Shown here one piece after another: positions 8,197 to 17,192 of a stretch of DNA of 64,000 nucleotides (position 1 is its first letter; each line of letters begins with the position of its first letter). Made by a program: the position numbers and the translations under genes. The notes beneath the pieces are model-generated. The model was not told the origin of the DNA. It did not search any database and worked only from the letters and a program-made list of their open reading frames with translations. Where the stretch lies: the NCBI GenBank assembly GCA_027214255.1, contig JAPWHL010000012.1:1-64000 (forward strand). The letters are read 5' to 3'. The stretch is from Roseovarius aestuarii. Its GTDB lineage: Bacteria; Pseudomonadota; Alphaproteobacteria; Rhodobacterales; Rhodobacteraceae.

Positions 8197-9123
8197 ATGC
8201 GTGCCCAGCAAACTGTCTGCGCGCAGTTCAATCCAGTTTTTTGCATGGGCGATAAAGGCCTTCAATAGCTGCGTTTGATCCGCGCCATTCCCTGTCATTA
8301 TGCCTAGTATCATCGGACGTTGCTTCCCAGTAAGCGGAACGAAACGCATCGGCTTGCCATCTGGTGCAAGGTCGTTTGTCGGTCGGAGATTAACAATGGA
8401 ATACCCCAGCCCATTAGCCACCAAACTGCGCATCACTGCCATGTCGCGCGTTCGTTCGGCAATATTGGCGCGCTGACCGTTCTCGGTGAAAAAGGACAGA
8501 AAATAGTCCGAGCTGTGCGGCAAATCCAGAAGAACCATCGGATATGGGGCCAACTCTTTTATAGATATGCTGGACTGTCGTGCCAGCGGGTGGGTTTCGT
8601 AAAGGGCAACAAGGGGCGGCAATTCCAGAATAGGCAGAAACTGCAGGTCACGCGGCAGGCTCAGGTCATAGGTCAATGCCGCGTCGATTTTGGCCTGACG
8701 CAACAGGCTAAACAATCCTGATTGGTCGGCCTCGACCTGGCTCATTCTGACATCTTCGTTTTCGTTTACAAAGCTTTGCCGCAGACCTGGCAGAACAATC
8801 TGGGCAAACGTACTCAGGCATCCGATGGCAAGGGGACCGCGTACGGATCCTGAAAGGTCACCGGCGAGGTCCTGCATTTTTTCTGCCTGCTGCAAGACAT
8901 ATTTGGCCTGATCCAAAAGCCGTCGTCCGGCCACAGTCGGGGTTAGCCCCTGCGCGTGGTGCCGCACGAACAGGCTCACACCAAGCTCCAATTCCAGCTG
9001 CGACACGCCTGCCGAAATAGACGGAGAGGAGACATTCACAAGTTGCGACGCCGCAGCAATACTGCCTGTGTCACCGACCGCAACGAAATATTCCAGCTGT
9101 CTGAAAGTATAGCGGAGCGGCAT
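8182..9123 (-). CDS. LysR-family transcriptional regulator of the catabolic island
   Basis: A 313-residue LysR-type regulator. The N-terminal winged helix is clear (FRQLEYFVAVGDTGSIAAAS, then SPSISAGVSQLE), followed by the helix LLDQAKYVLQQAEKMQ and a periplasmic-binding-protein-like effector domain from about residue 90. It lies between the catabolic operon and the transporter operon, converging on the first and diverging from the second. Both carry the TTAGG-N5-CCTAA repeat with a T-N11-A core, so this protein is the most likely binder. Effector-domain substrate cannot be read from sequence. The gene end overlaps the M20 gene end by 15 bases, so the two transcripts are antisense to each other there. 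Confidence 0.88.
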   Translation of the reverse strand: MPLRYTFRQLEYFVAVGDTGSIAAASQLVNVSSPSISAGVSQLELELGVSLFVRHHAQGLTPTVAGRRLLDQAKYVLQQAEKMQDLAGDLSGSVRGPLAIGCLSTFAQIVLPGLRQSFVNENEDVRMSQVEADQSGLFSLLRQAKIDAALTYDLSLPRDLQFLPILELPPLVALYETHPLARQSSISIKELAPYPMVLLDLPHSSDYFLSFFTENGQRANIAERTRDMAVMRSLVANGLGYSIVNLRPTNDLAPDGKPMRFVPLTGKQRPMILGIMTGNGADQTQLLKAFIAHAKNWIELRADSLLGTHSNVG

Positions 9124-9630
9124 AGCGAAATCCTGTTTTTGTGGCGCTGTGAGGAGAGTAGTATTTATTGCCCAGCATTGGCAGCTCTATCGTGATCAGG
9201 CAGGACCTACCAAGTTTGGCCGGGGCAAAAACGCGCGATTTACAACAGATTTCGGAAGGTTTTCGTAGCCCGCCCCCGGTGGGTTCAAACACACGCCAAA
9301 CGACGTGTTGATCGGCCTTTCAATCTGGTCAGGTTTGAACCGGCTATCTCGAAAACGCCCATATTCCAGACCGACTGCGTAAAACGAATGCGTTGCCAGC
9401 CACCGGTACGACAAATTTTAATGAGGTCTTTTTCACTAAGGTAAATCAAGCAATTGATTATCATGGTGTTTTCACCTTGCTCGGACACAAATTAGGGAGG
9501 GCCTAATCAGGTGTTTCGCAAGTGCTCATTTATCGACAATCGGCCTGCCCTCTATGTGTTGAATGAGCACCCTGTCGGCAAGCGGATTGTGATGATCTCG
9601 AAGCGGTGCCTAAATTTTGGGGATAGCCAG
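9124..9630. other. Divergent regulatory region between LysR and transporter genes
   Basis: About 500 bases with no convincing gene. Frames on the minus strand (9196-9488) show no family. The part 9415-9510 is AT-rich and contains the operator at 9492-9506 plus a shorter palindrome ATCAA-GC-AATTGAT near 9447. It should hold the LysR promoter and the transporter promoter. Confidence 0.5.
9492..9506. promoter_or_regulatory. TTAGG-N5-CCTAA operator of the transporter operon
   Basis: The inverted repeat TTAGG-GAGGG-CCTAA has the same arms, spacing and trailing CCTAATCA as the site at 2368-2382 before the catabolic operon. It lies 125 bases before the chosen start of the transporter ATPase and 369 bases from the LysR start. 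A T-N11-A core makes it a LysR-site candidate. Confidence 0.6.
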
Positions 9631-10704
9631 ATGAGTCAGCAAACTGCGGTCGGAGTGAACGACGTTTCAAAAAAATTTGGAAGCTATCAGGCGCTTCGTT
9701 CCGTCAACTTTGATATTCGCGAAAATGAATTTTTCACAATGCTTGGGCCGTCAGGCTGTGGTAAGACCACTTTGTTACGCATGATGGCGGGGTTTGAAAC
9801 ACCCGACACAGGCAGCATCCAACTTCATCATCAAAATATCGTCGATATCCCACCACACAAACGTCGTGTGAACACGGTGTTTCAAAGCTACGCGCTTTTC
9901 CCGCATATGACTCTTTCCCAGAATGTCGCCTTCGGGCTTGAGAACCTTGGCTGGGGCCAAGCAAAAATCGAAGCTCGGGTTGGTGAGATGCTGGAGCGTG
10001 TGCATATGCAGGATTTCGCCAGCCGCAAACCCGCGCAATTATCTGGCGGGCAACGCCAACGGATTGCGCTGGCCCGTGCCCTCGCGCCAGAGCCCAAGGT
10101 TCTTTTATTGGACGAACCCCTTTCTGCTTTGGATCTGAAGTTGCGTCAGGCCATGCGCGACGAGCTTCGTTCGCTTCAACGGGACACTGGCATCACATTC
10201 GTTTTCGTAACCCACGATCAGGAAGAAGCCCTTGATATGTCTGATCGCATCGCCGTTCTGGGCAGCGGCGAGGTCCAGCAGATAGGCACCCCTTCGAAGG
10301 TCTACGAGGAACCGGCCAATAAATTCGTCGCAGATTTCATAGGGGAAACCAACTTTCTGGATGTTGACGTACTGGAATCCTCGGGGACATCTGCAACTAT
10401 TCGTACCCCTTTTGGCCAAGTGATTACAGTGCCTTGCGCGTCCGCTGTCCCTCACGGCAAGGCAACATTATCGATCCGCCCAGAGAAGCTGAATTTGGGG
10501 GATCAGGTTGAGGGCGTCGATTTTGAGGCCAAGGTCGTAAAAAAACACTATCTCGGGGGGTACACGCATTACCTTCTCGCCGTAGGTGGCGCCGAAATCC
10601 GCGCATCACGCCGCAACGCATCTCGCGCCGGAGATGATTTCCCGATAGGCGACAACGTACATGTCGGCTTTGTTGAAAACTCAGCACGTGTCTTGGTCAA
10701 ATGA
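9631..10704 (+). CDS. ABC transporter ATP-binding protein (PotA-like)
   Basis: A 357-residue ATPase of the spermidine/putrescine-type importer family. Walker A GPSGCGKTT is at residues 39-47, with FQSYALFPH (Q-loop), LSGGQRQR signature, LLLDEP Walker B and VTHDQEEA switch His. A C-terminal TOBE-like domain begins after about residue 240. I chose ATG 9631 (GGGGA eight bases upstream). A GTG at 9511 with a good Shine-Dalgarno would add 40 residues with no family match. It powers import by the two permeases encoded directly downstream (4-base overlap). With the shared operator it probably imports the substrate of the 2.5-8.2 kb operon. Confidence 0.88.
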   Translation: MSQQTAVGVNDVSKKFGSYQALRSVNFDIRENEFFTMLGPSGCGKTTLLRMMAGFETPDTGSIQLHHQNIVDIPPHKRRVNTVFQSYALFPHMTLSQNVAFGLENLGWGQAKIEARVGEMLERVHMQDFASRKPAQLSGGQRQRIALARALAPEPKVLLLDEPLSALDLKLRQAMRDELRSLQRDTGITFVFVTHDQEEALDMSDRIAVLGSGEVQQIGTPSKVYEEPANKFVADFIGETNFLDVDVLESSGTSATIRTPFGQVITVPCASAVPHGKATLSIRPEKLNLGDQVEGVDFEAKVVKKHYLGGYTHYLLAVGGAEIRASRRNASRAGDDFPIGDNVHVGFVENSARVLVK

Positions 10705-11615
10705 CCGATTTATCCGCTGATAATCGCACCCAAGGCCCAAAGCGCAAGGTGAACCTCCCCTATCTGGGATTGCTTCCGGCTTGGGTGATCATGGGGTTTG
10801 CCCTGATTTTACCGATCTTCATTATCGCGGCGGTTTCGGTTTCGACCCGTGGTGCCTACGGAGGTTTTGACTGGGGGGTTGATTTCGCAGGCTACAGGCA
10901 AATCATTTTCAATGAAGGCTGGAGTGGCGAGATGGAATTCACGCCGCAATATCTTCTGATCATCCTACGCACGATCTTACTGGCGGGGGTGACCACGGGG
11001 ATCTGCCTTCTTTTGGCGGTGCCTGTTGCCTATTGGATTGCCAGCCAACCCGGGAACCGCAAGTCGATACTGGTCTTCTTGGTCACCCTTCCGTTCTGGA
11101 TGTCGATGATCCTGCGGGTGTACGCATGGATGATTATTTTGGGCAGAGGCGGCCCTCTACCGCGGTTTTTGGAGATTTTCGGCGCGCAAGAAGGGCTGTC
11201 GCTGATGTATAATGACGGCGCAACCCTTGCGGCGATGGTTTACACTTACATTCCGCTAATGGTTCTTCCTGTGTTTGCTTCGATCGAGAAACTCGATGGG
11301 ACCTTAATTGAAGCTGCTCACGACTTGTATGGCAACCGCTGGACAACATTACGCCGCGTGATCTTGCCCCTCACTGCTCCGGGGATCGTATCAGGAGCGA
11401 TCCTTGTCTTTGTGCCTGCGCTCGGTGCTGTGCTTGAGCCCATTCTGATGGGCGGTGGCAAGCAGATGATGATGGGATCCCTCATTCAGCTTCAATTCGG
11501 CGGCGGTCGCAACTGGCCCTTTGGTGCGGCCATCGCAATGACATTGCTGATTGTCGTGATGCTGGTCCTGATCGTAATCGCATTGCGCAGCGCCCAGAAG
11601 GATAGGGAAGTATGA
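10701..11615 (+). CDS. ABC transporter permease (PotB-like)
   Basis: A 304-residue inner-membrane permease. After a charged N-terminus it has about six hydrophobic segments, the first being LPAWVIMGFALILPIFIIA. The cytoplasmic EAA loop, which docks on the ATPase, reads EAAHDLYGNRWTTLRRVILP near residue 205. It overlaps the ATPase gene by 4 bases and the next permease gene by 4 bases. It is the PotB/first-permease type of a polyamine/opine/phosphonate importer. Substrate is not readable from the permease. Confidence 0.88.
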   Translation: MTDLSADNRTQGPKRKVNLPYLGLLPAWVIMGFALILPIFIIAAVSVSTRGAYGGFDWGVDFAGYRQIIFNEGWSGEMEFTPQYLLIILRTILLAGVTTGICLLLAVPVAYWIASQPGNRKSILVFLVTLPFWMSMILRVYAWMIILGRGGPLPRFLEIFGAQEGLSLMYNDGATLAAMVYTYIPLMVLPVFASIEKLDGTLIEAAHDLYGNRWTTLRRVILPLTAPGIVSGAILVFVPALGAVLEPILMGGGKQMMMGSLIQLQFGGGRNWPFGAAIAMTLLIVVMLVLIVIALRSAQKDREV

Positions 11616-12424
11616 AAAAAGGACATGATGTAAAACGCTATCCGGGGCTCAGCGTTCTCAGCTTTGCTTTCTTTTTGTACCTCTATGCGCCGCTGTTCGT
11701 CGTCATACTCTATTCCTTTAATGCCAACCGCATCACCAGCGTTTGGACAGGTTTCTCATACAAATGGTACAGCTCGGCACTTAATAATGATGCGCTCATG
11801 GCTGCCTTGAAAACGTCGCTGACCGTCGCTGGGATTGCGACCGTGGTGGCGACCACAATTGCCCTGCTTGCCGCATTGGCGCTTGTCCGGGGCAAGAAAG
11901 TACGGTTCCGCAAACTATCGGAAACCGTGGTGAACCTGCCTTTACTCCTGCCTGAGATCGTTTTGGCAGTTGCCACACTGATCCTGTTTTCGCTTATCGG
12001 CGTGCAAAACGGGATGCTAAAACTGGTCATAGCGCATTCCGCTTTTTGCACTCCTTTTGCGTTTCTGCCCATCCGTGCCCGGCTTCAGGGCATGTCACTT
12101 GATTTCGAAGAGGCCGCAGCCGACCTTTATGCGTCACGATGGGTTGTCTTTCGCCGCGTGACACTTCCACTCATTTTTCCGGGCCTTTTTTCGGGCGCGA
12201 TGTTGGCTTTCCTGATTTCGATGGACGATTTCATCACGTCGAACATGCTCAGCTCGGGCGGAACCACAACCCTACCCGTTTACATTTTTTCGCTCATTCG
12301 GGCCGGTACGTCGCCTGAACTTAACGCCATCGCAACAATGCTCATCATTGGTTCCATCATATTGGCAACCATCGCCTTGAGCATAGCAACACGCGGTCAA
12401 AGTACCGCAGACCAGCCACAATAA
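11612..12424 (+). CDS. ABC transporter permease (PotC-like)
   Basis: A 270-residue second permease with about six membrane segments, starting LSVLSFAFFLYLYAPLFVV. The EAA loop reads EEAAADLYASRWVVFRRVTLP at about residue 165, and the SMDDFITS segment is typical of PotC-type subunits. It forms a heterodimeric channel with the preceding permease. Start and stop codons overlap at 11612-11615 (ATGA), which points to strict co-translation. The binding-protein gene follows after 23 bases. Confidence 0.88.
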   Translation: MKKGHDVKRYPGLSVLSFAFFLYLYAPLFVVILYSFNANRITSVWTGFSYKWYSSALNNDALMAALKTSLTVAGIATVVATTIALLAALALVRGKKVRFRKLSETVVNLPLLLPEIVLAVATLILFSLIGVQNGMLKLVIAHSAFCTPFAFLPIRARLQGMSLDFEEAAADLYASRWVVFRRVTLPLIFPGLFSGAMLAFLISMDDFITSNMLSSGGTTTLPVYIFSLIRAGTSPELNAIATMLIIGSIILATIALSIATRGQSTADQPQ

Positions 12425-12447
12425 GCCTAGCCCAACAGGAGAATGAA

Positions 12448-13464
12448 ATGAAACAGCTCTACTCAGCAACTGCAATCGCGCTTTGCATTGGCTCTTCGGC
12501 CTTTGCCGAAGGCAAGCTCAACCTTTACGTCTGGTCCGAATCCATCGCGCCAGAGCTCATCGAAAAATTCTCGCAAGAGAATGATGTCGAAGTCAGCGTC
12601 GATGGGTATACATCAAACGAAGACCTTCTGACTAAGCTTCAGGCTGGCGCGTCAGGGTACGACATTGCCGCCCCTTCCCAGCATTTTTTGCGCATCATGA
12701 TCGACGAAGGCTTGATCCAGAATTTCGGCGCTAACAAACTGGCCGCCTATGATGCCATCGACGAACGCTGGCGCAACCAGTGGTGGGACGAAACCCAAGA
12801 GTATTCTATCCCGGTTGCTTACGGCACTGCGGGCTTTGCCATCAACACAAATGAATATGACGGCCCCACAGACAGCCTGAAATATTTTTTTGAACCCGAT
12901 AGCGAGCTGTCTGGCAAAATCGCCATGCTGTCCTATCCCGACGAAGTTGTCGGCGCGGCGCAGCTTTACCTTGGCGTGCCTTTCTGCTCCGAGAATCCTG
13001 ACGAAATGAAGCGCGTTCTGGACCTGCTTATGGCCCAGAAGGAACATGTGGCAGCCTATTCCTCGGACAATATTGCTGGTCGTCTCAGCTCGGGTGAGGT
13101 GACTGCTCATTTCTGGTGGGACGGTGAAGTGGTCAAAGCAAAAGCCGGCGGTGCTCCGGTGGACTATGCCATGACCAAGGAAGGTATCGTGGGGTGGATT
13201 GACAGCTTGGTCATCCCCAACGGCGCCCCAAATCGCGAGAATGCGATCAAATTCATCGAATTTATGTCCACGCCAGAAAACGCGACAACCCAGATGAATT
13301 TCTATGCCCATTCTTCACCGGTCAAGGTGATCGAGTCCGAGATGAAGTACACAGCAGAAAACGCTCCGGCACTTTTTCCAGACGTACCTGTAGAAATGTC
13401 TCGGACATGTTCGCCTGCCGCTCAGGATCTGGTCACACGCGTTTGGACACAGCTTCTGCAGTAA
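12448..13464 (+). CDS. ABC transporter substrate-binding protein (PotD-like)
   Basis: A 338-residue periplasmic binding protein. A signal peptide (MKQLYSATAIALCIGSSAFA) precedes the mature start EGKLNLYVWSESIAPELIEKF, the usual opening of PotD-type proteins. YDIAAPSQHF, AYGTAGFAINT and GEVTAHFWWDGE are further family landmarks. Polyamine-binding members use acidic and aromatic residues for the amine; several Trp and Asp residues are available here, but the ligand cannot be fixed by eye. GGAGAATGAA gives the ribosome site. A GC-rich hairpin follows 9 bases after the stop and should lower downstream expression relative to this gene. Confidence 0.88.
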   Translation: MKQLYSATAIALCIGSSAFAEGKLNLYVWSESIAPELIEKFSQENDVEVSVDGYTSNEDLLTKLQAGASGYDIAAPSQHFLRIMIDEGLIQNFGANKLAAYDAIDERWRNQWWDETQEYSIPVAYGTAGFAINTNEYDGPTDSLKYFFEPDSELSGKIAMLSYPDEVVGAAQLYLGVPFCSENPDEMKRVLDLLMAQKEHVAAYSSDNIAGRLSSGEVTAHFWWDGEVVKAKAGGAPVDYAMTKEGIVGWIDSLVIPNGAPNRENAIKFIEFMSTPENATTQMNFYAHSSPVKVIESEMKYTAENAPALFPDVPVEMSRTCSPAAQDLVTRVWTQLLQ

Positions 13465-13473
13465 CCGGCCAGT

Positions 13474-13506
13474 GCGGGGGCCCTAACGGCCCCCGCGCTC
13501 TCTTTT
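13474..13506 (+). terminator. Hairpin after the binding-protein gene
   Basis: GCGGGGGCC (13474-13482) pairs perfectly with GGCCCCCGC (13488-13496) around a 5-base loop, followed by GCTCTCTTTTA. It lies between the transporter genes and the co-directional amidohydrolase gene, 20 bases before the latter's ATG. It may be a leaky terminator that makes the binding protein more abundant. Confidence 0.7.
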
Positions 13507-13525
13507 AGAAAGATGGAAAAAACCG

Positions 13526-15175
13526 ATGACCGCAGAACTTTGTATCTTCAATGCCAAAATACGCCCGCTGTTTGCGCCAGCGGGGACAACCTCGCTGGCG
13601 GTCAAGGATGGAAAAATTCTGGCTTTGGGAAGCGCGTCAGAGATCCGGGCCCATCAGGGCCCAACGACACAGGTGATAGACGCCAAAGAACGCGAGCTGT
13701 TGCCCGGTTTTATCGAAAGCCACCTCCATCTGTTTGGTGGTGGTGCAACCCTGTCCATGCTCAACCTGTCAGACGTTTTCGGGGTCAACGCAGTCAAAGA
13801 CGCATTCACAACCTTCATCAACGACAACCCCGGGGACGGGGTACTCGCTGGATTTTCTGCAAACTACACTATTTTCGGGGATTCCATCCGCCCGGATCGG
13901 CATCTGCTGGACAAGATTAGCACAACCCGCCCGCTCTATATGCTGGCCGTCGATATGCATTGCGCTTGGGCAAATACCTGCGCGCTCGAAGAGGCTGGCA
14001 TTCTGGAGGGTGCCGAACTCGGGCCTGAATCCGAAGTTGTCATGGGCAAAGACGGGCTGGCAACAGGCGAATTGCGCGAATTCGAAGCGATCCGGCTGAT
14101 TCAAAAACTCTCCAAACTGCAAGGCCGCGACAGTCTGGATAACAAAGGCCTTGATCCAGTTTCCGAGGAGGCGCGTGCGCATGATCGTGGCTTGATACAG
14201 CAGGCGGGCGATTACTGCGCGCAACATGGGATCACGACTGCGGTCAATATGGACGGCAATCCCTATCAGGCAGAGCTAATGCGCGATCTTGCGCGTGCCG
14301 GTGATATGGCTGTTCGGGTCAGCCTTCCGCTCAAACTGACCGAGAGTGACGGGCCAGAAGGTGTCGACCGAATTGCTCTCTTTGGCGAAGAGGTCCCAGG
14401 CTGGCTTCATTTTGGCCGCATCAAACTGTTCCTCGACGGGGTTTATGACACTTGGACGGCGTTTACCGTCACTGACTATCCTGACCGTTCAGGTTTCCGT
14501 TCAGAACCACTCATCGCCCCTGACATGTTCAACGCGATCTGTATCGCCGCTGACAAACGTGGTCTGCAAGTTGCCACCCACGCCGTCGGTGATGGGGCTG
14601 TGCGGGCAGCTATTGATGGGTATGAGGCCGCCGCCAAGGCAAACGGTCCCCGAGACAGCCGCCACCGCGTCGAACATATCGACACGATTACACCCAAAGA
14701 TTTGGACCGCTTGAAGCCGCTGGGCATCATCGCCTCGATGCAGCCCGTCCACCCACCAGGGTCTGCCGGCTTGCCGATTGAGCCAACAACGACGATCATG
14801 GGGCGCGATCGCTGGGCAACAGCCTTTCCGTGGGGCATGATCCGCGACCGCAAGGTGCCGCTAGCCTTTGGCACGGATTGGCCCGTTTCGCCTCTCTCGC
14901 CGCTCTATGCGATACATTGCGCGCTAACTCGAACGCCGTGGGACACAAACATGCCCGATCAGCGCATCAGCCTTGATGATTGTCTGACAGCTTACACCAC
15001 CACCGGGGCCTTGGCCGATTTCACCGAAGATCACAGGGGCGCACTGAAAGAAGGCTTCGCTGCGGATATCGTTCTGATCGACGGCGACCTCGAAGGCTTG
15101 GCCACAGACGCATCCGCCGCCAGCATCGCGCTCACAATTTGCAATGGAAAGATCACCTATGACGCAAAGCGCTGA
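13526..15175 (+). CDS. Amidohydrolase family 3 protein (YtcJ-like)
   Basis: A 549-residue metal-dependent hydrolase of the amidohydrolase superfamily. It has the small beta domain start (AVKDGKILALGSASEI), the metal motif GFIESHLHLF (His66, His68), later His residues in VATHAVGDGA and RVEHIDTI, and FGTDWPVSPLSP carrying the conserved Asp. YtcJ-like proteins hydrolyse amides, formamides or cyclic C-N bonds, and most are unassigned. It sits after the transporter genes in the same orientation and may act on the imported compound. The ribosome site is weak (GGAAAAAACCG). Its 3' end overlaps by 17 bases the start of a decayed GMC oxidoreductase frame. Confidence 0.85.
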   Translation: MTAELCIFNAKIRPLFAPAGTTSLAVKDGKILALGSASEIRAHQGPTTQVIDAKERELLPGFIESHLHLFGGGATLSMLNLSDVFGVNAVKDAFTTFINDNPGDGVLAGFSANYTIFGDSIRPDRHLLDKISTTRPLYMLAVDMHCAWANTCALEEAGILEGAELGPESEVVMGKDGLATGELREFEAIRLIQKLSKLQGRDSLDNKGLDPVSEEARAHDRGLIQQAGDYCAQHGITTAVNMDGNPYQAELMRDLARAGDMAVRVSLPLKLTESDGPEGVDRIALFGEEVPGWLHFGRIKLFLDGVYDTWTAFTVTDYPDRSGFRSEPLIAPDMFNAICIAADKRGLQVATHAVGDGAVRAAIDGYEAAAKANGPRDSRHRVEHIDTITPKDLDRLKPLGIIASMQPVHPPGSAGLPIEPTTTIMGRDRWATAFPWGMIRDRKVPLAFGTDWPVSPLSPLYAIHCALTRTPWDTNMPDQRISLDDCLTAYTTTGALADFTEDHRGALKEGFAADIVLIDGDLEGLATDASAASIALTICNGKITYDAKR

Positions 15176-15371
15176 TGACACTGTCATCGGCACGGGGGCT
15201 ACCGGCTGTGAGTTGCCTAACCGGCTATATGACATTTCCGAAAACACGGTTCTGATTGTCAGGCCCGGCCAAGAACATAGGGTGCTACGCGGCAAGCCCG
15301 TCAGATCATGCGAGCGCGTCAAGCATCGGAGAAACGACTGTGAACAGAACAGGACCAGAACGCGAATCTGA
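15159..15371 (+). pseudogene. Remnant of a GMC oxidoreductase (choline dehydrogenase family)
   Basis: A frame starting ATGACGCAAAGC overlaps the amidohydrolase end and reads DDTVIGTGATGCELPNRL, then NTVLIVRPG. This copies the N-terminal FAD-binding motif of GMC oxidoreductases (usual form DYVIVGAGSAGCVLANRL, then VLLLEAG) with one residue missing before GTG. Similarity stops near 15276 and the frame ends at 15371; the other 500 or so residues of the family are absent. It looks like the stub of a deleted last gene of the operon. It could also be a very short chance match, but the motif order and spacing argue against that. Confidence 0.6.
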
Positions 15372-15424
15372 TACCGTTGGTGATACCCTCAAGGGGGTTT
15401 TTTGTGCTAAGCCATTGATTTTAT

Positions 15425-15498
15425 TGGAGGCGAGTACCGGAATCGAACCGGTGTACACGGATTTGCAATCCGCTGCGTAACCACTCCGCCAACTCGCC
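15425..15498 (-). tRNA. tRNA-Cys (GCA)
   Basis: A 74-base tRNA with the CCA end encoded. The acceptor stem GGCGAGT pairs with ACTCGCC, the anticodon loop is TTGCAAA giving anticodon GCA, and the T arm is CCGG-TTCGATT-CCGG. Discriminator base is U, as usual for cysteine tRNA. It lies alone between the catabolic island and dacB. Confidence 0.97.
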
Positions 15499-15618
15499 TG
15501 CCTTGGTGGTGCGCCTCAATTAGTGGATGCTGCGGCGCTGTGCAAGGGTGGTTTGTAAACTGTCGTGACAGTTAACGGGGCATTCGTCAAACGCGCCTAT
15601 AAAAACAGGCTTGGATGG

Positions 15619-17124
15619 TTATCCTGTATACAGAACATCCCAACGCTCGATCAGGGACTGTTGAAGTGTTTTTGCACGCTTGTTCCATGCGGCTGATCCC
15701 GGCGGGCGATCTTGAGATGAGGTTTCAATGCCTTTTCGGCGGTCGTGGTTGGCGACAAAGATAACAAAAGCCAAGGGCCGGTTTTTGGCCCCGGTCGCAT
15801 ACCCGGCGAGTGCACTGACAAAGTGCAGTGTGCCTGTCTTTGCCAAAACCTTGACCGGGTGATGTTCGTTCACCCTGCCGTTCTTGTCCCGCATGGTGAA
15901 GGGTTTGAGCAATGGGCCCAACACGCGCTCTCCATAGGCCCGTGCCAGCGCACGCGCCAGGCTTTCCGCACCAATCCGCGACGCGGCGCCAAGGCCTGAA
16001 TGATCCACCAAGGACGCATCCGTCAGGCCCAAAGTCCCACGTGCCCAAGCCGACATTTCGCGTCCCGACTCGGCCAGAGAGCCAACCTTTCCAAGCCGAG
16101 CGGCGCTGGCTGTCATTCCGACCAATTCTGCGGTCAGATTATTAGAATATTTCAACATGCCACGCAAAATCACCGACAGTTCCGCGCTGTGATGCGTGAC
16201 CAACGCAGTTCCAACAGGTGCGGTTTGCTGCGGCTTGGCCCGCCCCAATTGGATGCCATGGGTGCGTGCGAAATCAGAAAAAACTTCGCCCGCGTAATTG
16301 GCAGGATGGCGCACGGGCAACCAGCGCGACCCGGAATTCCCCAGCGCGCCGCGTGCGACTGTCCATTGATCATGATCGCCACCATCGCGATACGTGTAGA
16401 GCGGGCTGGACCGGTTCTCGATGCTCATGCGCGACACACGCACGGCGGGGCGGTATTTGTCCGACCGCGCATCCATCGTCACCGTGTAATCTCCACCCGC
16501 CTTGACCCACTGGAAATGCACACGATTGAAATTCAGGTTCAAACCGGACAGCGCCGGATTATAGCCGACTTGGTCAGGCTGCCCCGAATCAATCACCTTT
16601 TCATAGGGCAACGCACCACTATAGACGCGGAAGTCACCGGTAATGCTATGCACGCCGCCCGCCTTTAGATCGGCGGCCATATCGGCCAGTGCATTGGTAT
16701 CCAGTGTAGGGTCACCACCGCCCTCCAACACTAAATCGCCCTGAATAACACCATTCACCAGCGGCCCTGCGGCAATCAAACGAGTCCGAAACCGATACGT
16801 CGCGCTCAACGCTTCCAGAGCATAGAGTGCGGTAATTGCCTTAGTCACGCTGGCCGGGGGAAATCCAACGTTAGAGTTGCGCGTTTCCAACACCGATCCA
16901 GTGCCGACGTCGATCACCGCATATCCGATTTGCCCGCCCAGTTTTGCCTGATCAATCAGGTCCTGTGCATCTGGTGCTGTCGGTCGGCCTGCGCTGCTCT
17001 TGAAATTCTTGGGGCGCATCTGAGGGCGCAAGGACACCTTGGGGGCCTCTGCCCCGGCAGCCCCGGCCAACGCCGATGCGGCAACACCGCCCAAAAACAG
17101 GCGTCTGGAAAAACTATTCAACAT
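15619..17124 (-). CDS. dacB: D-alanyl-D-alanine carboxypeptidase/endopeptidase (PBP4, DacB)
   Basis: A 501-residue class C low-molecular-weight penicillin-binding protein that trims or cleaves peptidoglycan cross-links in the periplasm. The three active-site motifs are present: SVTK at 92-95, SNN in KYSNNLTAEL, and KTG in LAKTGTLHF. The N-terminus NSFSRRLFLGGVAASALAG is a twin-arginine type signal, unusual for this family in E. coli but common in alphaproteobacteria with RR-leader cell-wall enzymes. The S13 peptidase layout with a large insert between SxxK and SxN is intact. nadD lies 68 bases upstream in the same direction, a likely shared transcript. Confidence 0.92.
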   Translation of the reverse strand: MLNSFSRRLFLGGVAASALAGAAGAEAPKVSLRPQMRPKNFKSSAGRPTAPDAQDLIDQAKLGGQIGYAVIDVGTGSVLETRNSNVGFPPASVTKAITALYALEALSATYRFRTRLIAAGPLVNGVIQGDLVLEGGGDPTLDTNALADMAADLKAGGVHSITGDFRVYSGALPYEKVIDSGQPDQVGYNPALSGLNLNFNRVHFQWVKAGGDYTVTMDARSDKYRPAVRVSRMSIENRSSPLYTYRDGGDHDQWTVARGALGNSGSRWLPVRHPANYAGEVFSDFARTHGIQLGRAKPQQTAPVGTALVTHHSAELSVILRGMLKYSNNLTAELVGMTASAARLGKVGSLAESGREMSAWARGTLGLTDASLVDHSGLGAASRIGAESLARALARAYGERVLGPLLKPFTMRDKNGRVNEHHPVKVLAKTGTLHFVSALAGYATGAKNRPLAFVIFVANHDRRKGIETSSQDRPPGSAAWNKRAKTLQQSLIERWDVLYTG

Positions 17125-17192
17125 TCGCGCACGTTAACCCCAGCACGGTACAACGGGCAATCAGGATTTGACGCGGAAACAGTCACTTTCTC

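Noticed and set aside
9511-9630. GTG start at 9511 giving a 397-residue transporter ATPase
   Set aside because: The ribosome site is good, but the added 40 residues do not resemble PotA-type N-termini and the operator lies right at this start. ATG 9631 fits the family.
15385-15405. Terminator after the GMC remnant (CCCT-CAA-GGGG-TTTTTT)
   Set aside because: The stem is only four pairs with a three-base loop; too weak to call.
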